Assembly (NCBI GenBank): GCA_035222895.1
Contig: JAVYIG010000695.1
Span: 1 to 64,000 of the forward strand
DNA from: Strongylocentrotus droebachiensis
Lineage: Eukaryota > Echinodermata > Echinoidea > Camarodonta > Strongylocentrotidae
Reading direction: 5' to 3'
Length of the DNA stretch: 64,000 nucleotides
Shown here: positions 11,750-23,799 of the stretch, in pieces
Layout: each line of letters starts with the position of its first letter
Position numbering within the stretch: the stretch's first letter is position 1
The notes under the pieces: model-generated
The model's input: only the letters and a program-made list of their open reading frames with translations
What the model was told of the DNA's origin: nothing
Database searches by the model: none
Made by a program: the position numbers and the translations under genes

Positions 11750-12730
11750 AACCTGGGGTGGCCGAGCATCTTCAAAAGTGTGGGGGGGGGCACCAACCAA
11801 AGGTCACTTTTATTTTATGAGGTCGCAGTGCGAAAATGACATCTTATAGAAGAACAAAAATGAAATTTCTGATGAGCACAATCTAATTATGAAAGACTGG
11901 GAAATTTTCATGATAGACTGAAAAGACCTTTTGTAAGTAACATAAAGGGCACTTTTATTTTAAAGGGGGCAGTTATCAGAGGTGAAATTGGGTTCTTCTC
12001 ACTTTTGAAAAAGGAACACTCGCCAGAGATGGAAAAGGGCACTTTTGAGAACAGAAAAGAAGCATCTGTCGAAGGAAAAAGGTCGCCTATCTAAATTTAA
12101 TAAGGGCATTTATCAGATGTGAATTAATCTGTATTTTTAGAATGGAAAGGGGCTCATTAAAAAAAAGGAAAAGCAAATTACTTATCCAAAGGAAATAGTG
12201 TAATTATTAGAAAGCAAGCGGGGCGCGTGTCAAAATAAAAGGGGCACCTATCAGAGGTAGTGAAAATGGGGGGCAATTAAAAAAAAATGGGTTCTCGTTA
12301 AAAAGTGAGAAAGGCACTTATCAAAAGGGAAAATGTGCACTTATTAAAAAGGAAAAGAGGCACGCGTCAAATTGTGAAGTGTTACTATCGGAGGTGAAAA
12401 AGGATTTATGAGAAAGGGAAAGGGCTCATTTGAAGAAGAAAAAGGGCCATATATCAGAAGGAAAAGGGTACTTATTAGAAAGAAATTATCAGAGGTGAAA
12501 AGGGGAATTACTGGCACCTGAATGGAGGCACTCACCAGAGATGAAAACAAAAAGAAAAGGGCACTTATTAGAAATGAAAAGGGACACGTGTCAAAGTAAA
12601 AAGGGCAATCATCAGAGGTAAAAAGGGAAATTACTGGCACCTGAACAGAGGCACTCACCAGAGATGAAAAAGGCCCTGATGAGCATATAAAATAAACGCT
12701 TATTATAAAGGAAAAGGAGCATTTGTTACC
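11750..12730. repeat. Decayed A/G-rich repeat region
   Basis: Imperfect repetitions of short phrases such as AAAGGGCACTTATCAGA and GGTGAAAAAGG fill this stretch. Related phrases occur at about 58255-58320 and 58535-58600 (GGGGGCACTTTAGGGGAACC). It reads as an old interspersed element with its own internal duplications. The adjacent family homology (copy A versus copy B) stops at about 11740, so this sequence is not part of the family unit. No gene is visible. Confidence 0.5.
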
Positions 12731-12954
12731 TTAGACAGAAATCAGTTGTCTTTTTCATGCATTTGTGTTCCTTTCAATCTTAGGGGTAGTTGAGATTAAT
12801 AATATCCTCCATGTCTTAGTAACTCTATTTTGTCGTTTCTATCTAGTGCAAGTGTGTGTTTACATGTGTGAATATCAGCGTGTAAGAGTGGGGCTGTTGG
12901 CTGTAAGCCCTCACCGGCCCAGCCCCAACAATTATTGATCATACATTAATTTTT

Positions 12955-13295
12955 TTAAAAGGTAGAGTTCTGGGGAAAGGTGAAAAATAATTTGTGAGCG
13001 TTATTGTTATTATGCAGTTGTGGAGGAACATGAAAGTGAAAAATGTTCCCTGAAATACATGGTTCTTCAAACGCCTTAATATTATAAATATGACAAGTAA
13101 CAGCTTAAAAATGAGGCCCGATTTTTATGCCATATGTTTGTGTAGTCTCATATACAACGTTATGTGTACAGTGCTTGTTACTTTACCAAGACTGGGCCAA
13201 ATTTCTTATCATGTTGATGACTCCAAAACCTTGCAGTACACACTTCATGATTAATCCAATCGCATGAACAGAACTCAATGTTATCTTTATAAGCG
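12955..13295 (+). repeat. Dispersed 370-bp repeat, second copy
   Basis: This copy matches 45907-46290 over its length, including GTTCCCTGAAA, CAAACGCCTTAATATT and CCAAGACTGGGCCAAATTTC. A shorter, opposite-orientation copy is split at 1640-1742 and 3745-3905. No coding potential is convincing. Confidence 0.7.
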
Positions 13296-13299
13296 AGGC

Positions 13300-14450
13300 A
13301 AACAACCGTGCCTGGGTATACGGTTTCATTTTATTTTGCAGGACTCCGATTTGTGTTCTTGGAAGTTGGAGGTTGATTACATTTTGGAGGGGCCTTACGT
13401 GTACAGTATATTGAACCATCTATTAATTTTGTAACAATGAATGATTGAGTCCCCCCCCCCCCCCCCCCTCCTCCCCCCTCCAAAAAAAAAGCACCAACAA
13501 AAAATATTGTCATTTATTGTTAATCAATTTTGTTTTATATATTTATTATTTACTTGTTTTTATATTCATTTATATAAATAACTATTCAGTCATTCACTTT
13601 TGACATTCTAGTGTTGCCCTTGGTTATTACACAAATAATACACAGCAGTGAGGGCATTTATAGTACGAATGCCGAGGGTGTTTGGACTCTTTTGAAGATA
13701 CCGAGTGTGGTTAATTTTACTAATGCCCGAAAAAATGATATGTATTATTTTTTTTTATAAGATTATGTTTTATTTGTTTTATAAAATGATGTCTTATATT
13801 AAACATGATTTTGATAATGACCGATCATTATCCAAATTACGCGTTAAGGCAAAAACAATGCCTATTCACGTGTACGCTTTCAACTAATCATTTGATTAGG
13901 ATCTACGTCATCATCTTACTAAACAATCTATAATAATTCCACCCACTCACACACATTATTATTTTTTCTCTCTATTTTTTCCAATCTTGGCCCAACATCT
14001 ATAAAAATTAATCTTTTCATCGCTCATCTCCCCTCATTTCATCTTTCAGTATTTTCCCCTGCCTTTCTACTCTTTCCAGAACAGTAAATAAATATTTTGT
14101 TCTCTCTCTCTCTCTCTCTCTAACCACACACGAGCACACCCACATAATTGGTTCTCTAAGTTTTTCAATCTTCGCCCAACATCTATAAAGATAATATTAA
14201 TCGCTCATCTCCCTTCGTTTTATCTTTCAGTATTTCTCCCTTCCTTTCCACTCTTTCAAGAACAGCAAAAAAATCTTTCTCTCTCTCTCACCTTCCTCCT
14301 ATCCCCTCACCTTCGTTCATCCAGCCTTTACAAACACCTCTATTTCTCTCCTCTCCAATGTCTCTACCTTCTCAGTACCCCCCCCCCCCCCCCTCCCCTC
14401 TCTCATCCTACCTCTACATTACTATGCAATAGTCACTTTACAACGAATTC
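13300..14450. repeat. Low-complexity and locally duplicated DNA
   Basis: The stretch holds a C run (13451-13467), an AT-rich tract, and a local duplication: 13980-14095 and 14165-14275 share AACATCTATAAA, CGCTCATCTCCC and TTTCAGTATTT, separated by a CT repeat (14101-14120). A second C run lies at 14380-14393. No exon or RNA gene is recognised. Confidence 0.6.
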
Positions 14451-14767
14451 ATGCATGTATTATGCTTCAACTAGAACTTACACAAAGGAAATAACAACGA
14501 TATTAGTAACACGGAATACCATAACATTATTATTAGTAATTTCAAAGACAATAATAGCCATACTACCAACAACAACAACAATAATAAACACAATTACAAC
14601 TACTTTCAAAAAAAATAACTTAGGGGCAATTTCAATAACCCATTGCACGTCCCATATAATTCATATTCGAATTACTATTTCAAATGTTTCATTTCATAAT
14701 GTGACGTACAAGGATCTTGAAATTGCCTTCTATAGCATGATTTTCCGAAGCAATTGCGATCGTGTTA

Positions 14768-14833
14768 ATAACAACAACAACAATAATAATAATAATAATA
14801 ACAATAATGATAATGATAATAATAATAATAATT
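14768..14833 (+). repeat. AAC/AAT trinucleotide microsatellite
   Basis: A run of AAC, AAT and GAT triplets that makes an asparagine-rich stretch in one frame. The surrounding 162-codon frame (14455-14943) has no other protein character and is probably a by-product. Confidence 0.9.
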
Positions 14834-14949
14834 TATTATTGAGAATTATCTTGATAGTTCATGTTTACTGCCTCGCTCGGGTGACCACACTACTTTACAG
14901 TGACAAACTTGACATTCACTTTCACGATTTGGTAACAAATTAACGTGTT

Positions 14950-17900
14950 TGCTGTTTTTGCTTGTTTCACTTTGTATATCATCTTATGTTAAAGTACCTC
15001 TGTAACATTGTTGAAGGTTGATGACAAAAATGCGTAATTTTTGTTTGATATGTTACTTATTATATTCCTTCTACTGTACTTACCCTCTAACATGCAAACA
15101 ATTCTGAAATTCCTCAAACCACAAAGATATTTATAGTTTTCTTTGAAGGCGTCACTGTGCGACACCCTCTAACAGTAAATTATCTCGACCGTTTTTCAAT
15201 GAAAATAAGGCTTGTAAAAATCTTTCAACACTTAAATGTCTGGAATGGTAAATAGAGCCAATTCATTACTTTGTGGCAATTTACATTGGCCTAAAATGAA
15301 ATTAAATTGTAATAACATAGTTGGGAGGATTAAGGAATCGATCAGATCAGTTTCCCCCAATTTTTATCAATAATACTCGTCTGTTTTCACTCAAACTTTC
15401 AGATTATCTTTAATTGTACCTCTATAATTGAAATCATATACCTTAGCACCAATTTCTCTCATCTGAACAATGTTACCAAGTCCCTTCAAGGCCTTCTTGC
15501 TCACCTATCATTATTGTTACGTCCTTCACCGTTGCAACCCCTTTAATCAAATATTAGTTTTTATTTAGGGGAACATATATTCTAAAAGCTAAGCTTTTTT
15601 AATAGGTTCCTCATATGTCACCCTCCATAACCTACCATTCAACACTGTACACTTAATTTCGACGTCTTTACAAAGACTTGATTTTGTAATGTCATACTTG
15701 AGTATATTTTCATATAATATGTTCTTATTTTGTCATTTATGTGAATTGTTTCTGTTTTGTGAAATGTGAAACAAATAAACTTGAAAACATAAAATGTTAC
15801 AATAATAATAATAATGATAAAAATAATGATAACAATAATGATAATAGAATGAAATGAAAACAAATGTTCATGAGACCATAGGCCTATTGCACTAAGTACT
15901 ATAATACTCAAGATTGAACCATGTAAACTTGAACTAGATTAAATTAACCACATTTGAGTTAGATTGGAATTGTCACAAGCTTTTTCTTTACATCTAGATC
16001 GAGCTTCCATACCAAAAGTCTTAGCTGCTGTAGGAGGAGGAGGAGGAATCGCCAGATGGTGTGTATTCGGTTAAACTACAACACGGAACGTAATTATGTC
16101 GGACCATCATGAATCTTATCCAGAGAAACTCGCTACGACTTGTCGTTTAGTCTAAACTGTTGGTTCTCCTCCAATCACCAATTTGACTGAAGTTCATTCT
16201 CCTAGATGTTCTTGCAGTCCATAAGATCATATACGTGGCGGCTCCGAAGTATTTTGACAAAATGTAGTCACATATTCGGTGTTTAAGTTCAGGAACATAA
16301 ATTACGCATACTGGCGATGAGACATTATTCTGCAACATTGGTGGTCACAAAAGTATATCCTTACACTTATCAGGAAACGAAGAATGAAATATGGCAAGAG
16401 GTTCCAAATGTTTTGTTTTCACCAAGCTACACAACGGTGTCACGGTCTTCCCTTGTCCAATATACGCGATTTTGAAATCACAAAATTGCAAGGAATTGAA
16501 AGTCTGCATGATTGTCTATTCGAAATGGAGCAAGCGTACTAACGACTTACCTCTGCTGACGAATCTATGTGACGACAGTCTGTTCTGCTCCCGAGTAATG
16601 AATACTTTCCCGCCAAACTGCGGTATTTATACGCTTTCGGAGGATCCAAATTTTGATTTCAGTTTTCCCGCCCATATGCAAATTAGCAGAGATACACCCA
16701 AGCTCTAATGTAATTGGTCTAAACAGCCAGCTCATGAATTATGAATGTTTTTTAGTTGGCACGAATCCCAAAACTCGGGGTAACAGAATATAAATAGCTT
16801 GGGGAATACCAGATAATGATATAGGGTGGTCTGATATCAGATAATGTTTATCTTTGTTAGGGACCTCGGAATCACTGTGGCAGGGAACAAATAAACTTGA
16901 TTTATGCTAGAATAATTCACGAGTTAGCTATTGTAACCAATAAAGTGTGAGTATTGGGGAAATATCTGGTAATTTGCATAATATTCAAATGTCAAGGCAG
17001 ACAGAAACCGCAGAGTTGTTATTGATGCCCTCAAAAAGAGAATAAATACCGTCGAGTTTGGCGAAAGGGTACAAAGTATTCATTCTGAATCGTATCTTTT
17101 AGCACATGGAGATAGCAAGTTGGTGCTCTAACCTAATTCAGTCCAAACTTTTATAGCTATTCTGTGATTTCGATGTGTAGGTACATATATAATTATGCAC
17201 GTATTCTTTACGTATTACGTCTTTGTTCACATGTTAATCATAATACTGAATTTGAAAATGATTCAGTGACCCAAACTGTTATTAAATCTTTCTTGAGATT
17301 CCCATGACTGCAACTTTTAAATATTTATAACTTTCTTAGTGTTTATCTGATGTTAAATATTCGAAATTTCACTTATCTGTTTCTCTTAGTGTTTTCATTC
17401 AATTTAGCTTGTTTGAAAGAGAGAAGGTTGTTGTATCCCAACATTGAGAGAGTGTAGTACATTTACTCGGCGTCATAACCCAAATGATAAAGACAGTGAA
17501 ATGAAAAATGATTTGGCTTCGGGGTTTTGGGATTAGGAGGGAGAGGGAGAAAGAGAGAGGAACATTATCACATATGTTTTGCCCACAATATTGTGAGCCT
17601 TTCACTTTCGTTTTCCTTGTTATACCCTATCGCACCGCCACTAAAGAGTAGCATCAACTATCAAACAAATGAATGTGTCACGTGGCTCTCTTTTAAGGGA
17701 TCACCATAACCTGAATTAAGCAGCAAAATGATTTTCCTGCAAATCGATATTTTTTCTTTTTATTATCACAATATTTATCGTGACATTGATCGTCAGTATA
17801 CAAACAATTAATGTTTGGAATTTTCTGGAAATTATAGTCTGCCACCTAGACATGATAATACTCTACATGTTTACTTAATACACATTCCTTCTATTATGGA

Positions 17901-19740
17901 AAACAGTAAGCCCAGATAACCGCGAATATACATTTGGTGCTTCTTTTTTTAATTTTTAATTCAGACAGTGGCTAGGATTACATTCATCCTTCCTTTTTAA
18001 ATCAAATCGTCATATTAAGATATGCTTGTAATATAGTCCGACAGGATGGTATCGAAGTTTGCTCACATGCGGATATAATTATGGCATCAATATTTATGCT
18101 TTTGAATTTGGGATTAATTACAAGTTTTTAAAGAAGGGTTATGTGATTCCAAGGTCAGATCATAAACTCGTATTAGTCTGAAGATGCTTCCATCGTATTA
18201 ATAAAGCGCATTTAGATACTTCCCAGTCCATTATATGCCTTGGCATAATTTTAAAAAGGTCTGCACCTATAGACTTAACATCTGAAAAGGCGACGGGGAA
18301 ACCCAGATATCCACCATTCATAACCGTTATGAACAGCAATGATTGAGTTGCCTAAGGGACAAATCTGCGAGAGAACAGCCTTAAAACGATATTTTCAGCA
18401 TTCATAACTTCAGATTAAAGGTAAGAATTAAATGAGTTAGTAATCAGCTTCACTGCGAAGATGACTCGTACACGAAAGCCTATAATTTGATTAGTTTTTA
18501 CAATGAATTCAGATTAAAATATTTCATTGAACTTGATGCGTCATAATATATTATTGTTTATCAACGTACCGGGTACGTTTGTTCGACTGTTATAATGTTG
18601 TTTTTTTCCTCACCCGGCGCCATTTTGATCGAGTGCGCAGATTAGATTTTCCATACAAAAACTGGTTAACCAAAGCTATCATTCAGATTCTGCTAATCAA
18701 ACTTGAAGTTAAAAGGGATCGGAGTAAAAACTAAGTCATTTGAAATCTTTTCAATTCGACAAATTGTCCTTTTCTTGGTTTAAATACAGTCGCCACTAAC
18801 TAGTCTCTGCTAACATAACAACGATTCGATGGTACGTAACGAGTACAAGGAAATGTGCTAAAGAATATTCAAGTTGTGAATTTATATTTTCTATTCCATA
18901 ATTCATAATATTCGCCTCGGCTAAGACGTCATGATTTATTCATTTTTTTAGTTTATAATGCTACTATCTGACTACAAATATTTCACATCTACCTGTTGAA
19001 TGTTGCACAAGTTCACATACAAAGTTGGATGTTTCAAAACTGAATAATGCACACATAATCCAAGGCAAACGTGTAGTAAAGATCCTCAAAAGCTGAATAT
19101 TATTTCCTTTTATATGATTGAAATGTAAACATATTGTTTTTTGTTTTTGACTGTCATTGACACCCCCCAATTTTTTATTTTTTTTTAAATAAACAAAAAA
19201 TGGTTGGCTGCATTTATCATGTCTGTATTTATACATCTCCAGTTTCTTGATTATTTCTGTGTTTAAAGTTTAAAACAAAAAGGTAACTTTGAATCTATAT
19301 ATTTTTAAAAGCCTGTAATAAAGATGACTTCTCATGCCAATTGGAATAGTCCTCAGAGGTGAAAACTTTCTTAATGGTTTTAATCGAACAAAGTATAGGC
19401 CTAATGGTATTTAACTTTCTGCAATATGGATAAACTTTGAAAACATCTTCCAAGTTGGGTTCTAAGAGAACCAGATCATAATAGTGCGTCCCAGAAAAAA
19501 ACAAAACCAAGAATCATCGATGTTTTATCATAACTTAATGACAATCATAAGATTTATTAAATCCTCCTCTTTCATTTGATGCAACTCATATGATGCATAT
19601 TTCACGCATGAGTGATTAAGAACTATTTTGAAGAAAGGGTACCAAAAAGCCATTTGGCAAACGGTATCTGAATTTCAAAGAGAATATCACATTTCCTGAA
19701 AGTTCATTTTCTGCATTTTCTGCCCTTTTATGCTCCGCCG
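14950..19740. other. No gene recognised, AT-rich intergenic DNA
   Basis: I find no exon with convincing splice sites or protein character here. Minor features are an AAT/GAT microsatellite near 15805-15845, an ATGCAAAT octamer at about 16675, and a YY1-like CGCCATTTTG near 18619 in a locally GC-rich patch. The last could mark a start of transcription for the copy B gene downstream, but no transcript evidence is available. The 105-codon frame at 16391-16708 has no recognisable domain. Confidence 0.5.
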
Positions 19741-19894
19741 CCCCTGATTACTCAGATTCTGCACAACAAAAGCATGCCACAATGTACTCTAAAAAGATGT
19801 TTGCAAATAATATTTTAGATTTCATGATATATAATGCCTATATGTTCATATTCTTTGTTCATATTTGACAAATTGTCGTTTTCTTTCTTTACAG

Positions 19895-22384
19895 TATACT
19901 CTCTAGATAAATACAAATCAAAACTTGGCACTACCATGAATCATTTGATGAAGAAAATGGACGAACACTCAAACAGTAGTTGTGTTGCAGAGAATTCAAG
20001 GTATATTTCTTAATTGGGCCTTAAACAATTGCTTTAGTATCTATTGTTTTATACATTTGGCAAAGAGTCGGTTATTTTAGTGTCGTCATATAGGATAAAC
20101 ATTCGTCGTTTTTGTACAGAGTCGTAAACAATGTTAGGTTTTCAAAATGTGAAACCCACACTTAAACTTAAAGATGGACACACACATATGTTATGAATAT
20201 CCACCAACCTTACTTGTTACCATGTTTATAGGTAATAACAGACTATGCTGCAAATGGGAGGGGTTGTTGGAAAGAAAAAGAAAAGGACGAAGAAATAATT
20301 GTTGCATGCTAAAATATTAGATCAGTTTTGCTTTTGTATGGTCACCAAAAGACTCGAAACAGATTTCACAGATGTCATGCATTTCGAAACTACTTTAAAA
20401 AAATGACACTGTAAAGAACAGTCGGTTTTATTTTGGATGTCTACATTTAAACTCTATTCCAACATATAACCCTTAATTGTCATCTTCAAGATAATGACAA
20501 GTAAACTAAGATGTGAAAACAGGAACTAGTTTCTAGTTATCTTGTTACCTGTTCTCATGTCAAGAAGGAAAGGGGCTCTCTAAATTTCTTGATTTGATTT
20601 TGATTTGAATTGATGTTTATTCATTTGAATATGTACTTCATTATAATACATTTTAACAGTCATGTAAGGTAGAAAAAAAAATCAAATGTGGAACATATTG
20701 TTTTTTAAGTAGAAAATAATTTTGATTTGATTTGATTTGATTTGATTTATTTATTTATGTTTGATTTTCTTTTTTCTTTTACATTTTTACAAATATATAA
20801 CAAACAAACATTGCAAATTTACACATGACAAAAGAATATAAAATTATGTAGAATAAAGTAAGGATGGCTGTAACTAATCGAAAACATCAAACAGGAGGGT
20901 TGACAAAGTAAGAAAAGCTTGATAGTATGACTACCCTCAAAGGATACATAATAATACAAATATGGAGGAAAAAATATTGGTAAAAGGAGAAAAAGACAGA
21001 AAAAAAGAAGAGGGGGTGCACATCAAGATTCACAGATGTACGTGGTAGTTGGATTTCAATTTGTTATATAAAGATTTGTTTAAGAAGATGCAAATTTGAA
21101 TATTGAGTGGCCAGCTTGGGATATGATAGAATGAGAAGACTCACTATTTCATTCCTGAAAAGGGAAGAAGCAATCTGTATAGATATGAATATGATAAAGT
21201 AAGCATTCCTAGCGTCACTATTAGTATGAAAGTCTTCTTTCCAATTATAAACTTTATTAATAGAATAACGTTTATTTGTATTTCATTCATCCAGGAAACC
21301 TGACATGGTACTCGATGACCATCCATTGGAAGGAGAACTTCCTACCCAAGACCAGGTTCTACTGGACATCAAGATCCTTGGTGATCCTCCACCACGCAAA
21401 GAAATCAATATTGAAGAGACTGCTGGAGCTACTTCAGATGGCCCAGGTCCTGGAGTCCAAGCCCTGGATCAAATGACTCCTAAGACCATAGAAGATATAG
21501 CTGATAGGTGCATTCCACCAAGTGACAATCCATCTCTTCATGATGTTAGCTATGTAGAGGAAGAGGACCCTTCTCCGCCCCATAGCCTCTCTTCCAGAAT
21601 TGATAGTGTTACATATCTACCTCCTGCAGGGGATGCAGGAGCCGATAGCAGCACCCAGGAATTTTCTGCCATTGGTATGGAATGGGAGAAAATACAAGAT
21701 GGAGAGGGGGAGGAGATATTATCTCGTCCAAAGAGCCTCTCTTCCAAGGAGGATGAAGTTCGTTCGTTCGATCCATCTCTTCGTGATGATAGCATTGAAG
21801 AGAAAGGGAAGATTTCTCTGCCCCTTAGCCTCTCTTCCCTAAATGAGAAGGTTACGTATCGACCTCCTGCAAATACTGCAGGAGGTGATAGTGGTAGCAA
21901 GGAGTTCTATGCCATGGTTATGGAATGGGAGAAAATGAAATACGTAGAGGGGGAGGGGATATTATCTCGTCCAAAAAGCCTCTCTTCCAATCAGGATGCA
22001 CCTGACGAGTTATCTCAAGTCAGAAAGAGGTCCATTTCAAACGCCTTAAAAATCCATCAAATCAAAAAGACAAATGTCAGGCAGTTTATAAGGGTGAATA
22101 ACGACCGGAGGGAATACTATGAAATGTTTGAATCTGTGAAAAAGGAAATAAGTAACCTTCAAACAGAAGTTGTGTCACTCAAGATCGACAGTTACAATGT
22201 AAAGAAAGAAAATTCTGAAATCAAGAGAAAATATTCTGTACTGGAGAGTAAATATGTTCAACTTGAAATAGAAATGTCCAAGCTTAAACAGGCACATCAC
22301 AATGATCCGATTGATCGTGAAGCTCTGAATGCATCTGTTTTTCAGGATGATGTTATGGCACAGTTGGCTACACAGGAGGAGTAG
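19895..22384 (+). CDS. Gene-family copy B, repeat and coiled-coil protein
   Basis: Exon 1 is 19895-20000 (acceptor TTCTTTACAG, donor AAG|GTATAT) and encodes YKSKLGTTMNHLMKKMDEHS. Exon 2 is 21295-22384 after TTCATTCATCCAG. Exon 1 ends in AG, and the first G of exon 2 completes Arg, giving RKPDMVLDDHPL; the frame then stays open for 359 codons from the ATG at 21305. Counting from that Met, residues 76-155 and 156-232 form a two-fold repeat (motifs HSLSS/LSLSS, VTYLPPA/VTYRPPA, MEWEK, ILSRPKSLSS). Residues 267-332 look like a coiled coil (heptad-like Leu/Ile/Val). Charge is acidic first, basic later. No signal peptide or membrane segment is seen. Earlier exons may exist upstream. I do not recognise the family; conservation with copy A supports a real protein, though a repeat-borne frame is possible. 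Confidence 0.62.
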
Positions 22385-22540
22385 GTATCCTCGAAGAAAA
22401 CAATGACCACAGTGGTGGAAAGTATGTTAAGCTTATATCATACCAGTTTGTCAAAATAAATGAGAGTCGAGTTGTCAATAAATCTATAAATAATCAAGAC
22501 AATGCAATATTGATTCGGTCGTTTTGTTTCCAATATTATG

Positions 22541-22580
<40 letters not shown>

Positions 22581-22860
22581 AAGAGACGGATAAACTGCAC
22601 TGACACAGAGGTAGGCAGTTGGTTGTAATGTGGAAATGATTTATTGATGGATTAAAAAGACTACTACTAGTAGAGGGAGAGAATGATGAAGAGAAGACTG
22701 AAAGGAAATATTATCTTATCATGTATATCGAGGACGCTGAAAAGGGAGAGAGAGAGGGGTGTTTTTTATTGTGTGTGTGTGTGTATGACAAGAGAGAGAG
22801 AGAGAGAAAGAGACATGCACCTATAGCTATTATTTTATATCATGTATCCTTGTACCTTAC
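22385..22860 (+). repeat. 3' flank of copy B with GA/GT microsatellites
   Basis: The sequence matches the flanks of copies A and C: TATCATACCAGTTTGTC near 22437, GATTCGGTCGTTTT near 22512, then a GA repeat (22545-22577) and a GT repeat near 22772. An AATAAA-type signal sits in GTCAATAAATC near 22471 and could serve as the polyadenylation signal of copy B. Confidence 0.6.
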
Positions 22861-22861
22861 A

Positions 22862-22945
22862 ATATGGGTGTGATATGAAAGAGAAGACCAGTGTTGTGAC
22901 GGAGAGAGAAGGGTGTGGTATGAAGGAGGGGAACAGTGTTATATG
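22862..22945 (+). repeat. 45-bp minisatellite, short inverted segment
   Basis: About two units of the 45-bp satellite, in the opposite orientation to the large array at 23800-25884 (GGGTGTGGTATGAA rather than its complement). This is the orientation found downstream of copy A relative to its gene, so the satellite begins at the same distance from the gene in A and B. The hAT element at 22946 breaks it off. Confidence 0.75.
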
Positions 22946-23764
22946 CAGGGGCGGCGATCCCGGAGGGACGGGGAGGGGGGACACGTCCCCCCCTCCTCAA
23001 TTTTTTTTAGGGAGGATCGTCCCCCCCCCCCCACCCTCAAAATTTGAAAAAGTGCCCCCCAAAAAATGTATAGCAAATACTGACTAAAGACTGCAATATA
23101 CTTTTAGGCTCTGGAGGGCCCAAGAGGAAATCTTCTCACTCGGTAGGTACGCTCCCTTCAAAATGTACAAGTAAATACCGAGAAAATTGAAGTGTGAAAA
23201 AGGTATATTGCTTGTTTTTATACTATACTTTTGGTAAGGAATGTAATTTTTTATTACAACAAAACTTCAAAAACCTGTGAGGGGGTAGTCACTTCTGTCA
23301 CCTTCGCCCCTCTCCTTCACTTTGCTCCCTCGCACTTGCGTACTGATGGGGGGGGGGGGGGGGAGGGGGGGGGGAGGGGGGCAGTTCATCCCAAATGAAA
23401 TTAAAACGTGGTTTAATTCTAATTCGAGACCAGTGGTTTACAAGTGTTGTTGAAATGGCATGGTTTTCCCTGAGTTTCTGGAGGCTCTGCCCCTTAGACC
23501 CCACCAAGGGCCCTAAGGCGGTCCCCTGGTTGCTCATCTAATTGAATGCCTAAAAGTCCTGAGCTCTTGGGGGCTCCGCCCCCTGGACCCCACTCCAATA
23601 AGTGACCTGCATGCCAGTGTCACAAATAAGGCATCAAAAGGCACCCCCCCCCCCAAAAAAAAAAAAAAAGTTTTTGCTCATTACGCCACTGTTCCCTCGT
23701 CCCTTGCATTTCGTCCGCCCCCCCCCCCCCCCCCCCCGGTCATGAAAAGAAATCGCCGCCCCTG
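22946..23764. mobile_element. Nonautonomous hAT-type element, 0.8 kb
   Basis: The element is bounded by the 8-bp duplication GTTATATG (22938-22945 and 23765-23772). The termini are CAGGGGCGGCGATCC and, inverted, AATCGCCGCCCCTG. Both features are typical of hAT transposons. The interior has long G and C runs and a degenerate unit of the GC-rich array seen at 2470-3500 (ACCCCACCAAGGGCCCTAAG, near 23500). No transposase is encoded. Confidence 0.88.
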
Positions 23765-23799
23765 GTTATATGATTGAGAGATTGAGGGCAATACATCTT

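Noticed and set aside
14455..14943. 162-codon asparagine-rich frame
   Set aside because: Produced by an AAC/AAT microsatellite in AT-rich DNA with no conserved sequence around it.
16391..16708. 105-codon frame starting MARGSKCFVFTKLHNG
   Set aside because: No recognisable domain, no splice context and no second copy; could be a small gene but unsupported.
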